A DNA stretch of 64,000 bases from JABDKH01 sp963768565 (GTDB lineage: Bacteria > Bacteroidota > Rhodothermia > Rhodothermales > JABDKH01), in contig CAVYIO010000038.1 in assembly GCA_963768565.1 (NCBI GenBank), forward strand, positions 62,001-126,000, given 5' to 3'. Under the pieces are notes generated by a model, which saw only the letters and a list, made by a program, of their open reading frames with translations, was not told the origin of the DNA and did not search any database. The position numbers were made by a program, and so were the translations under genes. This document shows positions 50,044 to 58,747 of this stretch, one piece after another (positions within the stretch are counted from its first letter, which is position 1; the number at the start of each line of letters is the position of its first letter).

Positions 50044-52113
50044 ATGCCCCACAGTTCCACGGAAAAGACGTCTTTCAAACTCACCTCGCCGTTTGAGCCC
50101 ACCGGTGATCAGCCCGGAGCGATCGTGGAACTCATCTCGGGACTGAAGCGCGGCGATGATCAGCAAGTGCTTCTCGGAGCGACGGGCACCGGAAAGACGT
50201 TCACACTCAGTCACGTCATCGCTCAGCACGGCAAGCCGACGCTCGTGATGAGCCACAACAAGACGCTCGCGGCTCAGCTCTATGCGGAGTTCAACCAGTT
50301 CTTCCCGGACAATGCGGTCGAGTTCTTCATCTCGTATTACGACTACTACCAGCCGGAGGCATACATCGTCCATTCCGACACCTACATCGAAAAGGACATG
50401 TCTATCAACGACCGCATCGACCGGCTGCGGCTGCGTGCAACGAGTATGCTGACCTCGGGCCGAGAGGACATTATCGTCGTGGCGAGTGTTTCGTGCATCT
50501 ACGGCATCGGTTCGCCCGACGAGTATCGGTCCCAGATCGTACAGTTTCGCGCTGGCCAGGAATATGACAGAAACCAGCTGCTCCGCGACCTGGTCGGTAT
50601 TCACTACAGCAGAAACGACGTCGAATTCGTTCCCGGCAATTTTCGCGTTCGCGGCGATGTCGTCGAGGTGTTCCCCGCGTATATGGAGGACTTCGCGTAT
50701 CGCATCGAGTTCTGGGGAGACGAGATCGAGCAGGTCAGCGTGTTCGAACCGATATCGGGCCAGACCGAGTCGGAAGAGGAGTTCCTGACCATTTATCCCG
50801 CGAAGTTGTTCGTTACGCCGCGCGACGAACTCGACAAGGCCCTCAAGTCGATCCAGGAGGAGTTGAACTGGCGGCTTGCCGTGCTCCGGGAGGAAAATCG
50901 GCTGCTGGAGGCTCAGCGCCTGGAGCAGCGGACCCTGTTCGATCTTGAGATGATACGCGAGGTAGGCTACTGCTCGGGAATCGAGAATTATTCGCGTCAT
51001 CTTTCCAGCCGAGGCCCTGGCGAGCGGCCGTATTGCCTGCTGGACTACTTCCCCGATGACTTCCTCATGATCATAGACGAGAGCCATGTGACGCTGCCTC
51101 AGGTGCGCGCCATGTACAACGGCGATCGAGCGCGGAAGCTCAACCTCGTTGAACATGGATTTCGTCTCCCCTCCGCCCTCGATAATCGGCCGATGACATT
51201 CGAGGAATTCGAGGCTGCCCAGAATCAGGTGATATACGCCAGCGCCACCCCCGCGGACCACGAACTCGAACGAAGCGCCGGTGTGGTTGTCGAGCAGATC
51301 ATCAGGCCGACCGGAATCCCGGACCCCATGGTGGAGATCAGACCGACCAAAAACCAGATCGACGATCTTCTCGAAGAGATACGACGCACCGTCAAGGAAT
51401 CTGAACGGTGCCTCGTCACTACGCTCACCAAACGGATGGCCGAGGACCTCGCCGACTATCTGGAGTCGTACGGAATCGGGGTGCGATACCTCCACTCAGA
51501 CATTGATGCGCTCGAGCGCGTGGAGATTCTCCGGGATCTCCGTCTCGGTGAATTCGACGTACTTGTCGGGGTCAACCTGCTCCGGGAAGGACTCGATCTT
51601 CCGGAAGTTTCTCTGATCGCGATACTCGACGCCGACAAGGAGGGATTTCTGCGCAGCGAACGGTCACTCATACAGACTGCAGGTCGGGCGGCCAGAAATG
51701 TTAACGGCCTGATCGTCATGTATGCCGATAAGATGACCGGCTCGATGCAACGGATGATCTCGGAAACGAACAGAAGGCGAAAGATTCAGATCGCCTACAA
51801 CGAGGAGCATGGGATCATCCCGAAGACCGTTCTGAAGTCGAGAGATCAGATACTTCAGGGCACGATTATCGCCGAGGAAAAGCAGATACCGGTTGGTGGT
51901 CCGTCGTCGGGTCGCGGTGACGGGGATGGGCAGGCACGGCGTGTGGCCGACCCGGTAGCGCGCTACCTGACGGACGAGCAGCGTCAGGATCTGGTCGAGA
52001 ACCTCAGAAAGGAGATGCTGGAGGCCAGCGACAACCTTGATTTTGAGCGTGCAGCGGAGCTTCGCGACAGTATTCACCAGCTCGAAGAGCCCATTGGAAG
52101 CGATGAAGGCTGA
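50044..52113 (+). CDS. uvrB: UvrABC excision nuclease subunit B
   Basis: A 689-residue UvrB, the usual size. It verifies DNA damage with UvrA and recruits UvrC. Helicase motifs are LGATGTGKTFT (Walker A) and IIDESHVTLPQ (Walker B). The damage-probing beta-hairpin is in YYDYYQPEAY. GVNLLREGLDLPE and QTAGRAARN are motifs V and VI, and the C-terminal UVR domain (LRKEMLEASDNLDFERAAELRDSI) is intact. It is preceded by a ~99-base spacer without clear promoter. Confidence 0.98.
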   Translation: MPHSSTEKTSFKLTSPFEPTGDQPGAIVELISGLKRGDDQQVLLGATGTGKTFTLSHVIAQHGKPTLVMSHNKTLAAQLYAEFNQFFPDNAVEFFISYYDYYQPEAYIVHSDTYIEKDMSINDRIDRLRLRATSMLTSGREDIIVVASVSCIYGIGSPDEYRSQIVQFRAGQEYDRNQLLRDLVGIHYSRNDVEFVPGNFRVRGDVVEVFPAYMEDFAYRIEFWGDEIEQVSVFEPISGQTESEEEFLTIYPAKLFVTPRDELDKALKSIQEELNWRLAVLREENRLLEAQRLEQRTLFDLEMIREVGYCSGIENYSRHLSSRGPGERPYCLLDYFPDDFLMIIDESHVTLPQVRAMYNGDRARKLNLVEHGFRLPSALDNRPMTFEEFEAAQNQVIYASATPADHELERSAGVVVEQIIRPTGIPDPMVEIRPTKNQIDDLLEEIRRTVKESERCLVTTLTKRMAEDLADYLESYGIGVRYLHSDIDALERVEILRDLRLGEFDVLVGVNLLREGLDLPEVSLIAILDADKEGFLRSERSLIQTAGRAARNVNGLIVMYADKMTGSMQRMISETNRRRKIQIAYNEEHGIIPKTVLKSRDQILQGTIIAEEKQIPVGGPSSGRGDGDGQARRVADPVARYLTDEQRQDLVENLRKEMLEASDNLDFERAAELRDSIHQLEEPIGSDEG

Positions 52114-52141
52114 TAACGACGCCCCAGGTTAAATCGGCGGA

Positions 52142-52170
52142 TTGCTTTCAGCGACGAAAAATCGTATACT
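52142..52170 (+). promoter_or_regulatory. Sigma-70-like promoter of rpmE
   Basis: TTGCTT (52142-52147), a 17-base spacer and TATACT (52165-52170) form near-consensus -35 and -10 elements with optimal spacing, 39 bases before the rpmE start codon. The same -10 also reads TAnnCTTG, close to the Bacteroidota -7 motif (TAnnTTTG). This is the best promoter I see in the window. Confidence 0.65.
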
Positions 52171-52208
52171 TGCAGGCTGCTAGAAGAGAAGAATCTGGAA
52201 TCAGGACG

Positions 52209-52421
52209 ATGAAAAAGGGCATACATCCCGACTACAAGATGGTCAAGGTTCGCCTTGCGGACGGCACGATCATCCAGACGCGTTCCACCATGGACGTCGA
52301 CACCTACGTGTCGGAGGTCGACAAGACCAACCATCCTTTCTATACGGGTCGACGCCAGTACGTCGACACCGCCGGTCGCGTCGAGAAGTTCAATCGCCGC
52401 TACGCGAAGAAGGAACAGTAG
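52209..52421 (+). CDS. rpmE: 50S ribosomal protein L31, zinc-free type
   Basis: A 70-residue ribosomal protein starting at ATG 52209. The L31 pattern is clear: KKGIHPDYKMVKVRLADG, then DVDTYVSEVDKTNHPFYTGR and the basic ending RRYAKKEQ. The four zinc-binding cysteines of the C+ type are absent, so this is a C- variant, the form that does not need zinc. It has its own promoter and intrinsic terminator, consistent with independent high expression. Confidence 0.96.
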   Translation: MKKGIHPDYKMVKVRLADGTIIQTRSTMDVDTYVSEVDKTNHPFYTGRRQYVDTAGRVEKFNRRYAKKEQ

Positions 52422-52442
52422 AAATACCGGCCTCGAGTTTTT

Positions 52443-52480
52443 CAGGCGATCTGCGTCCGCGGATCGCCTGTTTTTCTTTT
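52443..52480 (+). terminator. Intrinsic terminator of rpmE
   Basis: A nine-base perfect stem (52443-52451 with 52462-52470) and a 10-base loop is followed directly by TTTTTCTTTT (52471-52480). It lies 21 bases after the rpmE stop and before the thymidine phosphorylase start. This is the clearest terminator in the window. Confidence 0.93.
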
Positions 52481-52496
52481 AACCCCGCGTGAGATT

Positions 52497-53843
52497 ATGG
52501 GCGGTCTCGATCCGGTCCGACTGATTGCCGTGAAGCGAGACGGAGGGCAACTGACGCCCACCGAAATCCGGCAGCTGATTGACGCCTATACAGACGGCCA
52601 GGTGCCAGACTACCAGATGTCTGCATTCCTGATGGCCGTATTCCTGAGAGGGATGGACGGCGCAGAGACATTTGCCCTGGCAGAGGCCATGCTCAAGTCC
52701 GGTACAATTGTCGACCTGAGCGACGTGCCGGGCGTCAAAGTCGACAAGCACTCAACCGGTGGCGTCGGCGACAAGTTGTCACTCATACTCGCTCCTCTGG
52801 TTGCATCTGCCGGTGTGCCGGTACCGATGATCTCAGGAAGAGGCCTCGGTCATACCGGCGGAACACTGGATAAACTGGAGTCGATACCCGGCTTTCGGAC
52901 GAGCCTCACGCTCGACGAGTACCACGAGCAGCTGCGGCAACTTGGCGTCGTGATGATCGGGCAGACCGAGGAGATTGCTCCGGCGGACAAGAAGCTCTAC
53001 GCCCTGCGAGACGTCACGTCGACGGTCGAATCCGTCCCGCTCATTGCTGCGTCGATCATGAGCAAGAAGCTGGCTGAGGGAATTGACGCCCTTGTCCTCG
53101 ACGTAAAGGTGGGTAAGGGCGCTTTCATGCCTGACGCCCGGACGGCTCGTCGGCTCGCGGAGACCCTCGTTGACATCGGCGAGCATTTCGGCACCCGCTC
53201 TGTGGCACTTCTCACAGAAATGAGCGATCCGCTGGGCTATGCCGTCGGCAACTGGTGCGAAATGGAGGAAGCCATTCGCTGCCTCCAGGGGGAGAACGTC
53301 CCCGAAGTGACGGAACTGACTCTCTCGCTTGGCTCGGAGATGCTTGTACTTGGAGGAGTGGCCTCCGATCTCGTGACTGCACGCGAAACACTGCGGTCCC
53401 TGCTCGAGAGTGGCACGGCCTTCGATGTCTTCTCTCGAATGGTGGCGGCACAGGGAGGCGACACGAAAGTCGTCCAGAATCCACGTCTCATGGGAGAAAG
53501 TGCCGTCACGACCGAAGTGGTGGCTTCCGCGAGCCAGGACGGATTCATCGTATCGATAGATGCGCTTGCGATAGGTCAGGCGGCCACGAGGCTCGGAGCG
53601 GGTCGGATGAGGGTTGATGATGACGTGGATCCGCTTGCCGGAATCACGTTGTGCCGAAAGCGCGGCGACAGGGTGCAACCCGGCGACTGTCTGGCTCGTC
53701 TACACACACGCAGCTCAGATCTTGCAGAGCCATTCTTGATATCCGTCCGCGATGCTTTCGCGACGGGCGACAAAGCGCCCGCCCCGCGACAGGTAGTTAT
53801 CGATCGACTGGTGGAAGGTCGGTGGAATTCGGCCGTCGACTGA
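52497..53843 (+). CDS. deoA: Thymidine/pyrimidine-nucleoside phosphorylase
   Basis: A 448-residue enzyme releasing thymine (or uracil) and deoxyribose-1-phosphate from nucleosides. The family signature SGRGLGHTGGTLDKLESI is present, preceded by KHSTGGVGDKLSL for phosphate binding. The N-terminal helical domain begins IAVKRDGGQLTPTEI. The C-terminal ~100 residues form the biotin-carrier-like domain of the family. Thymidine-only or broader pyrimidine specificity (deoA or pdp) cannot be decided from sequence alone. ATG 52497 follows the rpmE terminator by 16 bases. Confidence 0.93.
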   Translation: MGGLDPVRLIAVKRDGGQLTPTEIRQLIDAYTDGQVPDYQMSAFLMAVFLRGMDGAETFALAEAMLKSGTIVDLSDVPGVKVDKHSTGGVGDKLSLILAPLVASAGVPVPMISGRGLGHTGGTLDKLESIPGFRTSLTLDEYHEQLRQLGVVMIGQTEEIAPADKKLYALRDVTSTVESVPLIAASIMSKKLAEGIDALVLDVKVGKGAFMPDARTARRLAETLVDIGEHFGTRSVALLTEMSDPLGYAVGNWCEMEEAIRCLQGENVPEVTELTLSLGSEMLVLGGVASDLVTARETLRSLLESGTAFDVFSRMVAAQGGDTKVVQNPRLMGESAVTTEVVASASQDGFIVSIDALAIGQAATRLGAGRMRVDDDVDPLAGITLCRKRGDRVQPGDCLARLHTRSSDLAEPFLISVRDAFATGDKAPAPRQVVIDRLVEGRWNSAVD

Positions 53844-53879
53844 CGGTCGCAGGAGAATGTTCGAGACAGGCCTGAGCGC

Positions 53880-53887
53880 TATATTTG
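53880..53887 (+). promoter_or_regulatory. Bacteroidota-type -7 element upstream of pspA
   Basis: TATATTTG fits the TAnnTTTG -7 consensus used by the Bacteroidota sigma factor, 38 bases before the pspA ATG. A TTCG about 19 bases upstream is only a poor -33 match. An inverted GCTAT/ATAGC (53878-53895) covers the same place and might be an operator. Confidence 0.4.
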
Positions 53888-53925
53888 ACGATAGCACGAA
53901 TTTTCGGAATAAATAAGAAGCCATC

Positions 53926-54699
53926 ATGTCCATCTGGTCACGATTTTCGCGCTGGGTTCGGTCCATTTTCGGAGGAGCGATCTCAGCCCTGGAAGACCCT
54001 CGTCTGATCCTGGAACAGAACATGCGGGAGCTGAATGATCAGGTCCCCAAGATGAATGAGAATATCGCGACCGTCAAGGCGAACGTGATGCTCCTGCAGA
54101 AGGAGCAGAAACGATATGCGTCGGAGATCGCGGACTTCACGGCGAAGATCAAAGCTGGCATCAAGGCTGGCCGGGACGACATTGCCCAGCAGTACGCCAT
54201 CCGGCTTGAGGAGATGAAGGAGGCTCACATACGGACGAAGGAGCAACTCAAGTATGCCACTGCTGCGTATGACAAAGCGCTTCAGGTCAAGAAGGCCTTC
54301 ATGCGCGAGAAGGATCGCAAGATCCAGGAGGCGAAGGACGCCCTGAGAGCGCACGAGCGTGCCAAGTGGCAGGCGCGCATCGCCGATACGCTCGAGCAAT
54401 TCGAGGTGGGCGGGGTCGATCAGACTCACGACGAAATGCTCAATCGCATTCAGGAGGAAACGGCACGACAGGAGGCGCGGATGGAAGTAGCGCTGGACTC
54501 GATCGACAGCGAGGCCATTCAGATCGAGGAAGACGCGCGAACAATCCGGGCATCTGAGATCGTCAAGCAGTTCAAGCTCGAGATGGGCGTCGGCGAAGAC
54601 GTTGAGGCTCCGGCGGAAGAAGCGAAGCTTGAAGTCCCCGAAAAAGAGGCCGAGCAGGGTCAGAAGACGATCGGGAAACAGCGGACGCAAACCGAATAG
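53926..54699 (+). CDS. pspA: PspA/IM30 family membrane-remodelling protein
   Basis: A 257-residue ESCRT-III-superfamily protein. The N-terminal amphipathic helix (SIWSRFSRWVRSIFGGAISAL) would insert into membrane, followed by the EDPRLILEQNMREL turn and a long helical hairpin rich in Glu, Lys and Ala (about residues 45-200). PspA binds damaged inner membrane and helps maintain proton motive force. A ~45-residue C-terminal extension is acidic, then ends GQKTIGKQRTQTE; a very similar tail occurs on the next protein. It heads a three-gene group. Confidence 0.93.
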   Translation: MSIWSRFSRWVRSIFGGAISALEDPRLILEQNMRELNDQVPKMNENIATVKANVMLLQKEQKRYASEIADFTAKIKAGIKAGRDDIAQQYAIRLEEMKEAHIRTKEQLKYATAAYDKALQVKKAFMREKDRKIQEAKDALRAHERAKWQARIADTLEQFEVGGVDQTHDEMLNRIQEETARQEARMEVALDSIDSEAIQIEEDARTIRASEIVKQFKLEMGVGEDVEAPAEEAKLEVPEKEAEQGQKTIGKQRTQTE

Positions 54700-54713
54700 A
54701 GGTGCCGTTGAAT

Positions 54714-55199
54714 ATGACCCCCGAAGAATTCGAGCGAATCAAGGAGGCTGAGAAAGAGCACCTCCGAGCGCTCAAGAAACTCAAGAAGGCTGTGCGCGGC
54801 CTCGAACGTAGCAAATCTATCGCGCAGTCCGTCACAAAGATGAGCTCAAGTTCCCAGTCGGCACTGGAGACGCATGAGAACATGGTCGACAAGCTGGCAC
54901 TTGAAACCGCTCACTATGAGGCCCGTCTGGACGTTGCGCTCGAATCCGCAAAAGAACATCAGGAACGCGACGCCGCGGATGAGGCCCTGATGAAAGCGGA
55001 TGCCGAACTGCAGAAGGAACGTGCCAGAAGCCTCGTCGAGCAACTGCGTGAGGAGATGGCCGTTCCAGGGCCGGATGCAGGCGAGGCCGTCGCGGAATCA
55101 CCGGGTCCCCGCAGATCGGAGTCCGATGAGCAAGACGACGACGCGGAGGATACCGGCCCGCTTCCGGAAAAGACCATCGGTCGCATGAGGAGGCCGTAG
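54714..55199 (+). CDS. Coiled-coil hypothetical protein sharing a C-terminal motif with PspA
   Basis: About 161 residues from the ATG at 54714 (a GTG at 54702 is possible, but GAGG spacing favours the ATG). It is nearly all helix: a Lys/Glu/Leu-rich coiled coil at residues ~5-115, then a disordered acidic segment, and the final KTIGRMRRP. There is no signal or membrane helix. I do not recognise a family. It follows pspA by 14 bases and is followed closely by a membrane coiled-coil gene. The ending matches the PspA tail KTIGKQR, which suggests a shared partner or common descent. Confidence 0.75.
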   Translation: MTPEEFERIKEAEKEHLRALKKLKKAVRGLERSKSIAQSVTKMSSSSQSALETHENMVDKLALETAHYEARLDVALESAKEHQERDAADEALMKADAELQKERARSLVEQLREEMAVPGPDAGEAVAESPGPRRSESDEQDDDAEDTGPLPEKTIGRMRRP

Positions 55200-55230
55200 C
55201 GGGTGTAGCCCCTCAAACCGAAGTCACTGA

Positions 55231-56103
55231 ATGAACGATCGAAACATTAATTACACGAAGGAAGCCTTCCTGCACCCCTGGAACCTCGCGTTCCTGATCG
55301 GTGCCATGGTCGTGTCGTTCTCGGTCAGTCTGTTCTTCAGTGGCGCATCCTGGCCGTTCGAGACCATCCTTCTGTTTGCGACCGCAATAGAGCTGCTCTT
55401 CCTCGGCATGGTGCCAAGACAGGATCGTTTCCGCCGCGCAGTTCGCTCGCAGCAAGCCGCAGAGCACGCCAAGCCGCCGTCCCAGAAGGAGATCTTTCAA
55501 CACCTGTCAAAACAGAGCCAACGACGATACGCAAGGCTGCGAAAACTCGGACGCGACATCCAGTCGAACTACCAGAAGCTGAGCTATGCCTCCCAGGGCA
55601 TGCTCGACAGCCACCTGAAAAAGATCAACGGACTGCTGGACTCGTATCTCAACCTGCTGTACCAGGAGGAACGGTACGAATACTCGTCTCATGCCAGCTC
55701 CGAAGGAGAGGTTGTCAGCGCAATGGAGGCTCTTCGAACGGATATGGCGGACGACTCGCCGAAGGTTCGATCAATCAAGGAGCGCCGGCTCCGGATTCTT
55801 GAGCAACGCCTCGGGCGATTCAAGAAGGGACGGGAGAACGTGGAGATCATCCGTGCACAGCTCGAAACGATAGAGGATGTGGTCAAGTACATCCATGAGC
55901 AGTCTCTCACGCTCAGCAATCCCGAGGAAATAACGTTCCAGCTCGATACCTTGCTCACCGAAGTCGAGGAAACCCAGCTGGCAATTGAGGAAATCGAGGA
56001 GGTCTTCGCCCGCCCCACGGACCTTCTCCGCGACCTTGACGCCTATTCGTCAGAGTCCGAAGAAGCGTCGAAGGGTTCAGATGCCACTCGTGTGAAGGAG
56101 TAG
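55231..56103 (+). CDS. Membrane-anchored coiled-coil hypothetical protein of the PspA cluster
   Basis: A 290-residue protein. Two N-terminal transmembrane helices (about residues 19-38 and 43-62) are followed by a long cytoplasmic helical region with heptad-like Leu and charged residues (RRYARLRKLGRDIQSNYQKL, KERRLRILEQRLGRFKKG, LDTLLTEVEETQLAIEEIEE). The C-terminus is acidic and disordered. I recognise no family. Its position right after PspA and the soluble coiled-coil gene suggests a membrane receptor or anchor for the PspA scaffold, by analogy with PspB/PspC or LiaF/LiaI-like partners, but this is inference. Confidence 0.75.
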   Translation: MNDRNINYTKEAFLHPWNLAFLIGAMVVSFSVSLFFSGASWPFETILLFATAIELLFLGMVPRQDRFRRAVRSQQAAEHAKPPSQKEIFQHLSKQSQRRYARLRKLGRDIQSNYQKLSYASQGMLDSHLKKINGLLDSYLNLLYQEERYEYSSHASSEGEVVSAMEALRTDMADDSPKVRSIKERRLRILEQRLGRFKKGRENVEIIRAQLETIEDVVKYIHEQSLTLSNPEEITFQLDTLLTEVEETQLAIEEIEEVFARPTDLLRDLDAYSSESEEASKGSDATRVKE

Positions 56104-56147
56104 GGCGTTTCCCCGACCCACGTAAGAGCACTTTCCCGTTCCCGACT

Positions 56148-56930
56148 ATGAAATTCTCAACGCTTCTGTACGAGGTCGATGCCGACGGCACCCTGCTTCT
56201 CACCGTCAATCGACCGGACAAACTCAACGCCCTGAACGCGACCGTAATCGACGAGCTCGATGCGGTATTTCGATCTCTGCCGTCCGAGTCGTCCGTAAAA
56301 GGCGTCGTGATTACGGGCTCCGGAACCAAAGCTTTTGTCGCCGGCGCCGATATCAAGCAGTTTCAGAATCTGTCGTCGTCGGAGGCCGAGAAGTTTGCAC
56401 GACGGGGTCAGGAAGTGTTCGACATGATCGAAAATCTTTCGAAGCCAGTGGTTGCGGCGGTGAACGGTTTTGCGCTGGGTGGTGGATGTGAGCTGGCGCT
56501 GTCGTGCCATATGCGCATTGCATCACAGTCGGCAAGTTTCGGGCAGCCGGAAGTCAATCTTGGCATCATACCCGGATACGGCGGCACACAACGACTGCCC
56601 CGACTGATCGGACGAGGACGAGCGACAGAGTTGATCCTGACGGGAGAGCGGATTTCGGCCCAGCGCGCCTACGAGATCGGCCTCGTCAACAAGCTCGTGC
56701 CGGCTGAGTCACTGATAGAACAGGCCCGCCACCTGGTGACGCGAGCATCGGCCAAGGCGCCGGTGGCTATCGGTCTCGCGTTACAGGCAATAAATGCAGC
56801 GGACAGGTCTCTGGACAAGGGACTGAAGTATGAGGCCAGGCTTTTCGGGCAGGCACTGGAAACGGAAGACGCTAAAGAGGGTGTCTCGGCGTTCCTTGAA
56901 AAGCGTCAGCCTGTCTTCAAGGGTCGATAA
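56148..56930 (+). CDS. Enoyl-CoA hydratase/isomerase family protein
   Basis: A 260-residue crotonase-fold enzyme. The oxyanion-hole segments are GTKAFVAGADIKQF and NGFALGGGCELALSC; the catalytic Glu is in FGQPEVNLGIIPGYGGTQRLPR (two Glu positions of true hydratases appear present: the PEV and the CEL regions). It therefore probably hydrates short-chain enoyl-CoA, e.g. crotonyl-CoA, in beta-oxidation or related paths. It abuts the next gene in TAATG fashion (stop and start share one base), so the two are translationally coupled. Confidence 0.94.
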   Translation: MKFSTLLYEVDADGTLLLTVNRPDKLNALNATVIDELDAVFRSLPSESSVKGVVITGSGTKAFVAGADIKQFQNLSSSEAEKFARRGQEVFDMIENLSKPVVAAVNGFALGGGCELALSCHMRIASQSASFGQPEVNLGIIPGYGGTQRLPRLIGRGRATELILTGERISAQRAYEIGLVNKLVPAESLIEQARHLVTRASAKAPVAIGLALQAINAADRSLDKGLKYEARLFGQALETEDAKEGVSAFLEKRQPVFKGR

Positions 56931-58189
56931 TGGAAATCGCAGCCATCATCGTCCTGCTGATCCTGAGTGCGTTGTTTTCGGGTTCCGAGATCGCCTTCGT
57001 TGCGGCCAATCGACTCAAGGTTGAGGTCTTTGCCCGCGGATCACGGGTCGTCGGCCCCATCGCTCGCGACTTCATACACGACCCCGCCAAGCTCCTCACC
57101 ACGACGCTGGTAGGCAACAACCTCGCGCTCGTTGCCTACTCAACGCTGATGGCCATTCTGCTCGAGCCGCCCTTGCACAGCGCCTTCACAAGCCTGGGTG
57201 CGGGCCAAACTGCCGTAGAAATTGCGACGCTGCTCAGTCAGACCATGATCGCATCGATCATCGTTCTGTTCTTCGGCGAGATCCTTCCGAAGTCCATACT
57301 TCGGGAGATACCCACGCGGTCTGTCTTTGCCCTCGCGATCCCGTTGCGTGCGACCTACTATCTGCTGCTCCCGCTCATCAAGCTCGCGGCATTCGCATCT
57401 AACGGACTCATCCGCTTGTTCAACATAGACGCCGAAACGTTCTCGCAATTCATGCGACGCGACTTCGAGTTGATCCTGGAAGAGAGCATGAAACGAGGCG
57501 ATCTCGATCTGGATCGAGATGAAAGTGAGCTGCTGTCAAAGGTCCTGGCGATGAACTCCATTCGCCTGAAGGAGTCGATGGTTCCGAGGACCGATATCAA
57601 GGCGGTCGACGATACGATGAGCCTCGAACAGGTGCGGGAGCGCTTTCTGGAGACCGGTCACTCAAAGCTACTCGTGTATCACGAAAACATCGACAACATT
57701 ATCGGTGTGGCGTTCGCGTACGACCTCTTCCGAATGCCTGGTTCGATTTCAGAGATCATCCGACCCATCTCCGCTGTTCCGGAATCGAAGCCATCCAAAG
57801 ACCTGCTGCGGCAGTTCCTGAGCGACAACATCTCCGTCGCGCTGGTCGTCGATGAATATGGCGGAACGGCTGGACTGGTGACACTGGAGGATCTTCTCGA
57901 GGAACTCTTCGGAGATATTCTCGATGAGTTTGACGAGGACGAACGGATCGTCCGCAAGATCGATGATCGGACTTTGATCGTCAGCGGCCGCGTCGAAGTC
58001 GATAAACTCACGGACAAATTTGGCATTGATTTCCCCGCGGGAGATTACGAGACGATCGCAGGCTACTTGATGGAGCGGCTGGGATCGATCCCCACCACGC
58101 CCGAGGTGTTTGAACTGGACGGACACTCGTTCAGCGTCCTGGAGTCCGCAGCAAACCGGATCGATCTGGTCAAGATCATTCTTCCCTAA
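56930..58189 (+). CDS. CNNM/CorC-HlyC family membrane protein
   Basis: A 419-residue protein with an N-terminal DUF21 membrane domain (four helices, SALFSGSEIAFVAANRLKVE near residue 10), a CBS pair (MVPRTDIKAVD at ~220 and DYGGT-like block VVDEYGGTAGLVTLEDLLEELFGDI at ~300) and the C-terminal CorC_HlyC domain. Members move or regulate Mg2+ and other divalent cations, though some are annotated hemolysins. Coupled translation to the enoyl-CoA hydratase is unexplained. The 3' end overlaps the convergent minus-strand gene by four bases. Confidence 0.93.
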   Translation: MEIAAIIVLLILSALFSGSEIAFVAANRLKVEVFARGSRVVGPIARDFIHDPAKLLTTTLVGNNLALVAYSTLMAILLEPPLHSAFTSLGAGQTAVEIATLLSQTMIASIIVLFFGEILPKSILREIPTRSVFALAIPLRATYYLLLPLIKLAAFASNGLIRLFNIDAETFSQFMRRDFELILEESMKRGDLDLDRDESELLSKVLAMNSIRLKESMVPRTDIKAVDDTMSLEQVRERFLETGHSKLLVYHENIDNIIGVAFAYDLFRMPGSISEIIRPISAVPESKPSKDLLRQFLSDNISVALVVDEYGGTAGLVTLEDLLEELFGDILDEFDEDERIVRKIDDRTLIVSGRVEVDKLTDKFGIDFPAGDYETIAGYLMERLGSIPTTPEVFELDGHSFSVLESAANRIDLVKIILP

Positions 58190-58734
58190 TCGATCCCGGA
58201 GTCATGCCTCGCGTACTCCAGTATCACTCGCGTGTGCTCCGCAAGGCGCGGGACAAGCTGAAGGCGCTGTAGTCTGTCCGTTGGCATGTCGGGTAAGCGC
58301 GGCGGGCTTACCCTGCCCATCCAGAGCGCCATCTTGTCTGCAAGCGCGCGTGGGCCCGGAAGCTGTCCGTGCGGAAAGTGCACCTCGTAGAATGATCGGG
58401 CCCTTGAAAGACGGCCATAGACGTCAAGGTCCGCGTCACGGTCGGATGAAGCCTCGCTCACCATGACGCTCCCGATGAGATAGTCTCGGTAGAGGAACGG
58501 CAATTCGATCAACACGGACGAGAGGATGGATGCGCCGTCGACGAGAGATGCCTCAACGGCGCGGGCCGTGGCCACAGCGACCATGCTCAGGGTTTCTTCA
58601 GCGACGAGATTTGCATCAGCACCCTCGATGTCGTTCAGCAGGGTGCTCATCAGTTCCTGAGCGGTGGTTACCGTTCCGACACTCGCAAACGCCGTTAGCC
58701 TCGCAATACGTTCACCACCCGATTCGTCGGTCAT
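58186..58734 (-). CDS. Hypothetical protein downstream of floA
   Basis: About 182 residues from the ATG at 58734 (MTDESGGERIARLTAFASVG); the longer frame to 58929 overlaps floA and looks like its shadow. The protein is mainly helical and soluble, with LNDIEGADANLVAEETLSMVAVATARAVEASLVDG and a Leu-rich YRDYLIGSVMV segment. No family was recognised. It starts 13 bases after floA, so it is probably cotranscribed and could be a FloA partner. Confidence 0.65.
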   Translation of the reverse strand: MTDESGGERIARLTAFASVGTVTTAQELMSTLLNDIEGADANLVAEETLSMVAVATARAVEASLVDGASILSSVLIELPFLYRDYLIGSVMVSEASSDRDADLDVYGRLSRARSFYEVHFPHGQLPGPRALADKMALWMGRVSPPRLPDMPTDRLQRLQLVPRLAEHTRVILEYARHDSGID

Positions 58735-58747
58735 TGAGGCGCGCGGA

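Noticed and set aside
49351..51495. 714-codon minus-strand open frame over the DUF4249 gene and uvrB
   Set aside because: The plus strand encodes UvrB with all motifs. The opposite frame is rich in residues expected from reverse-complement codons and has no domain.
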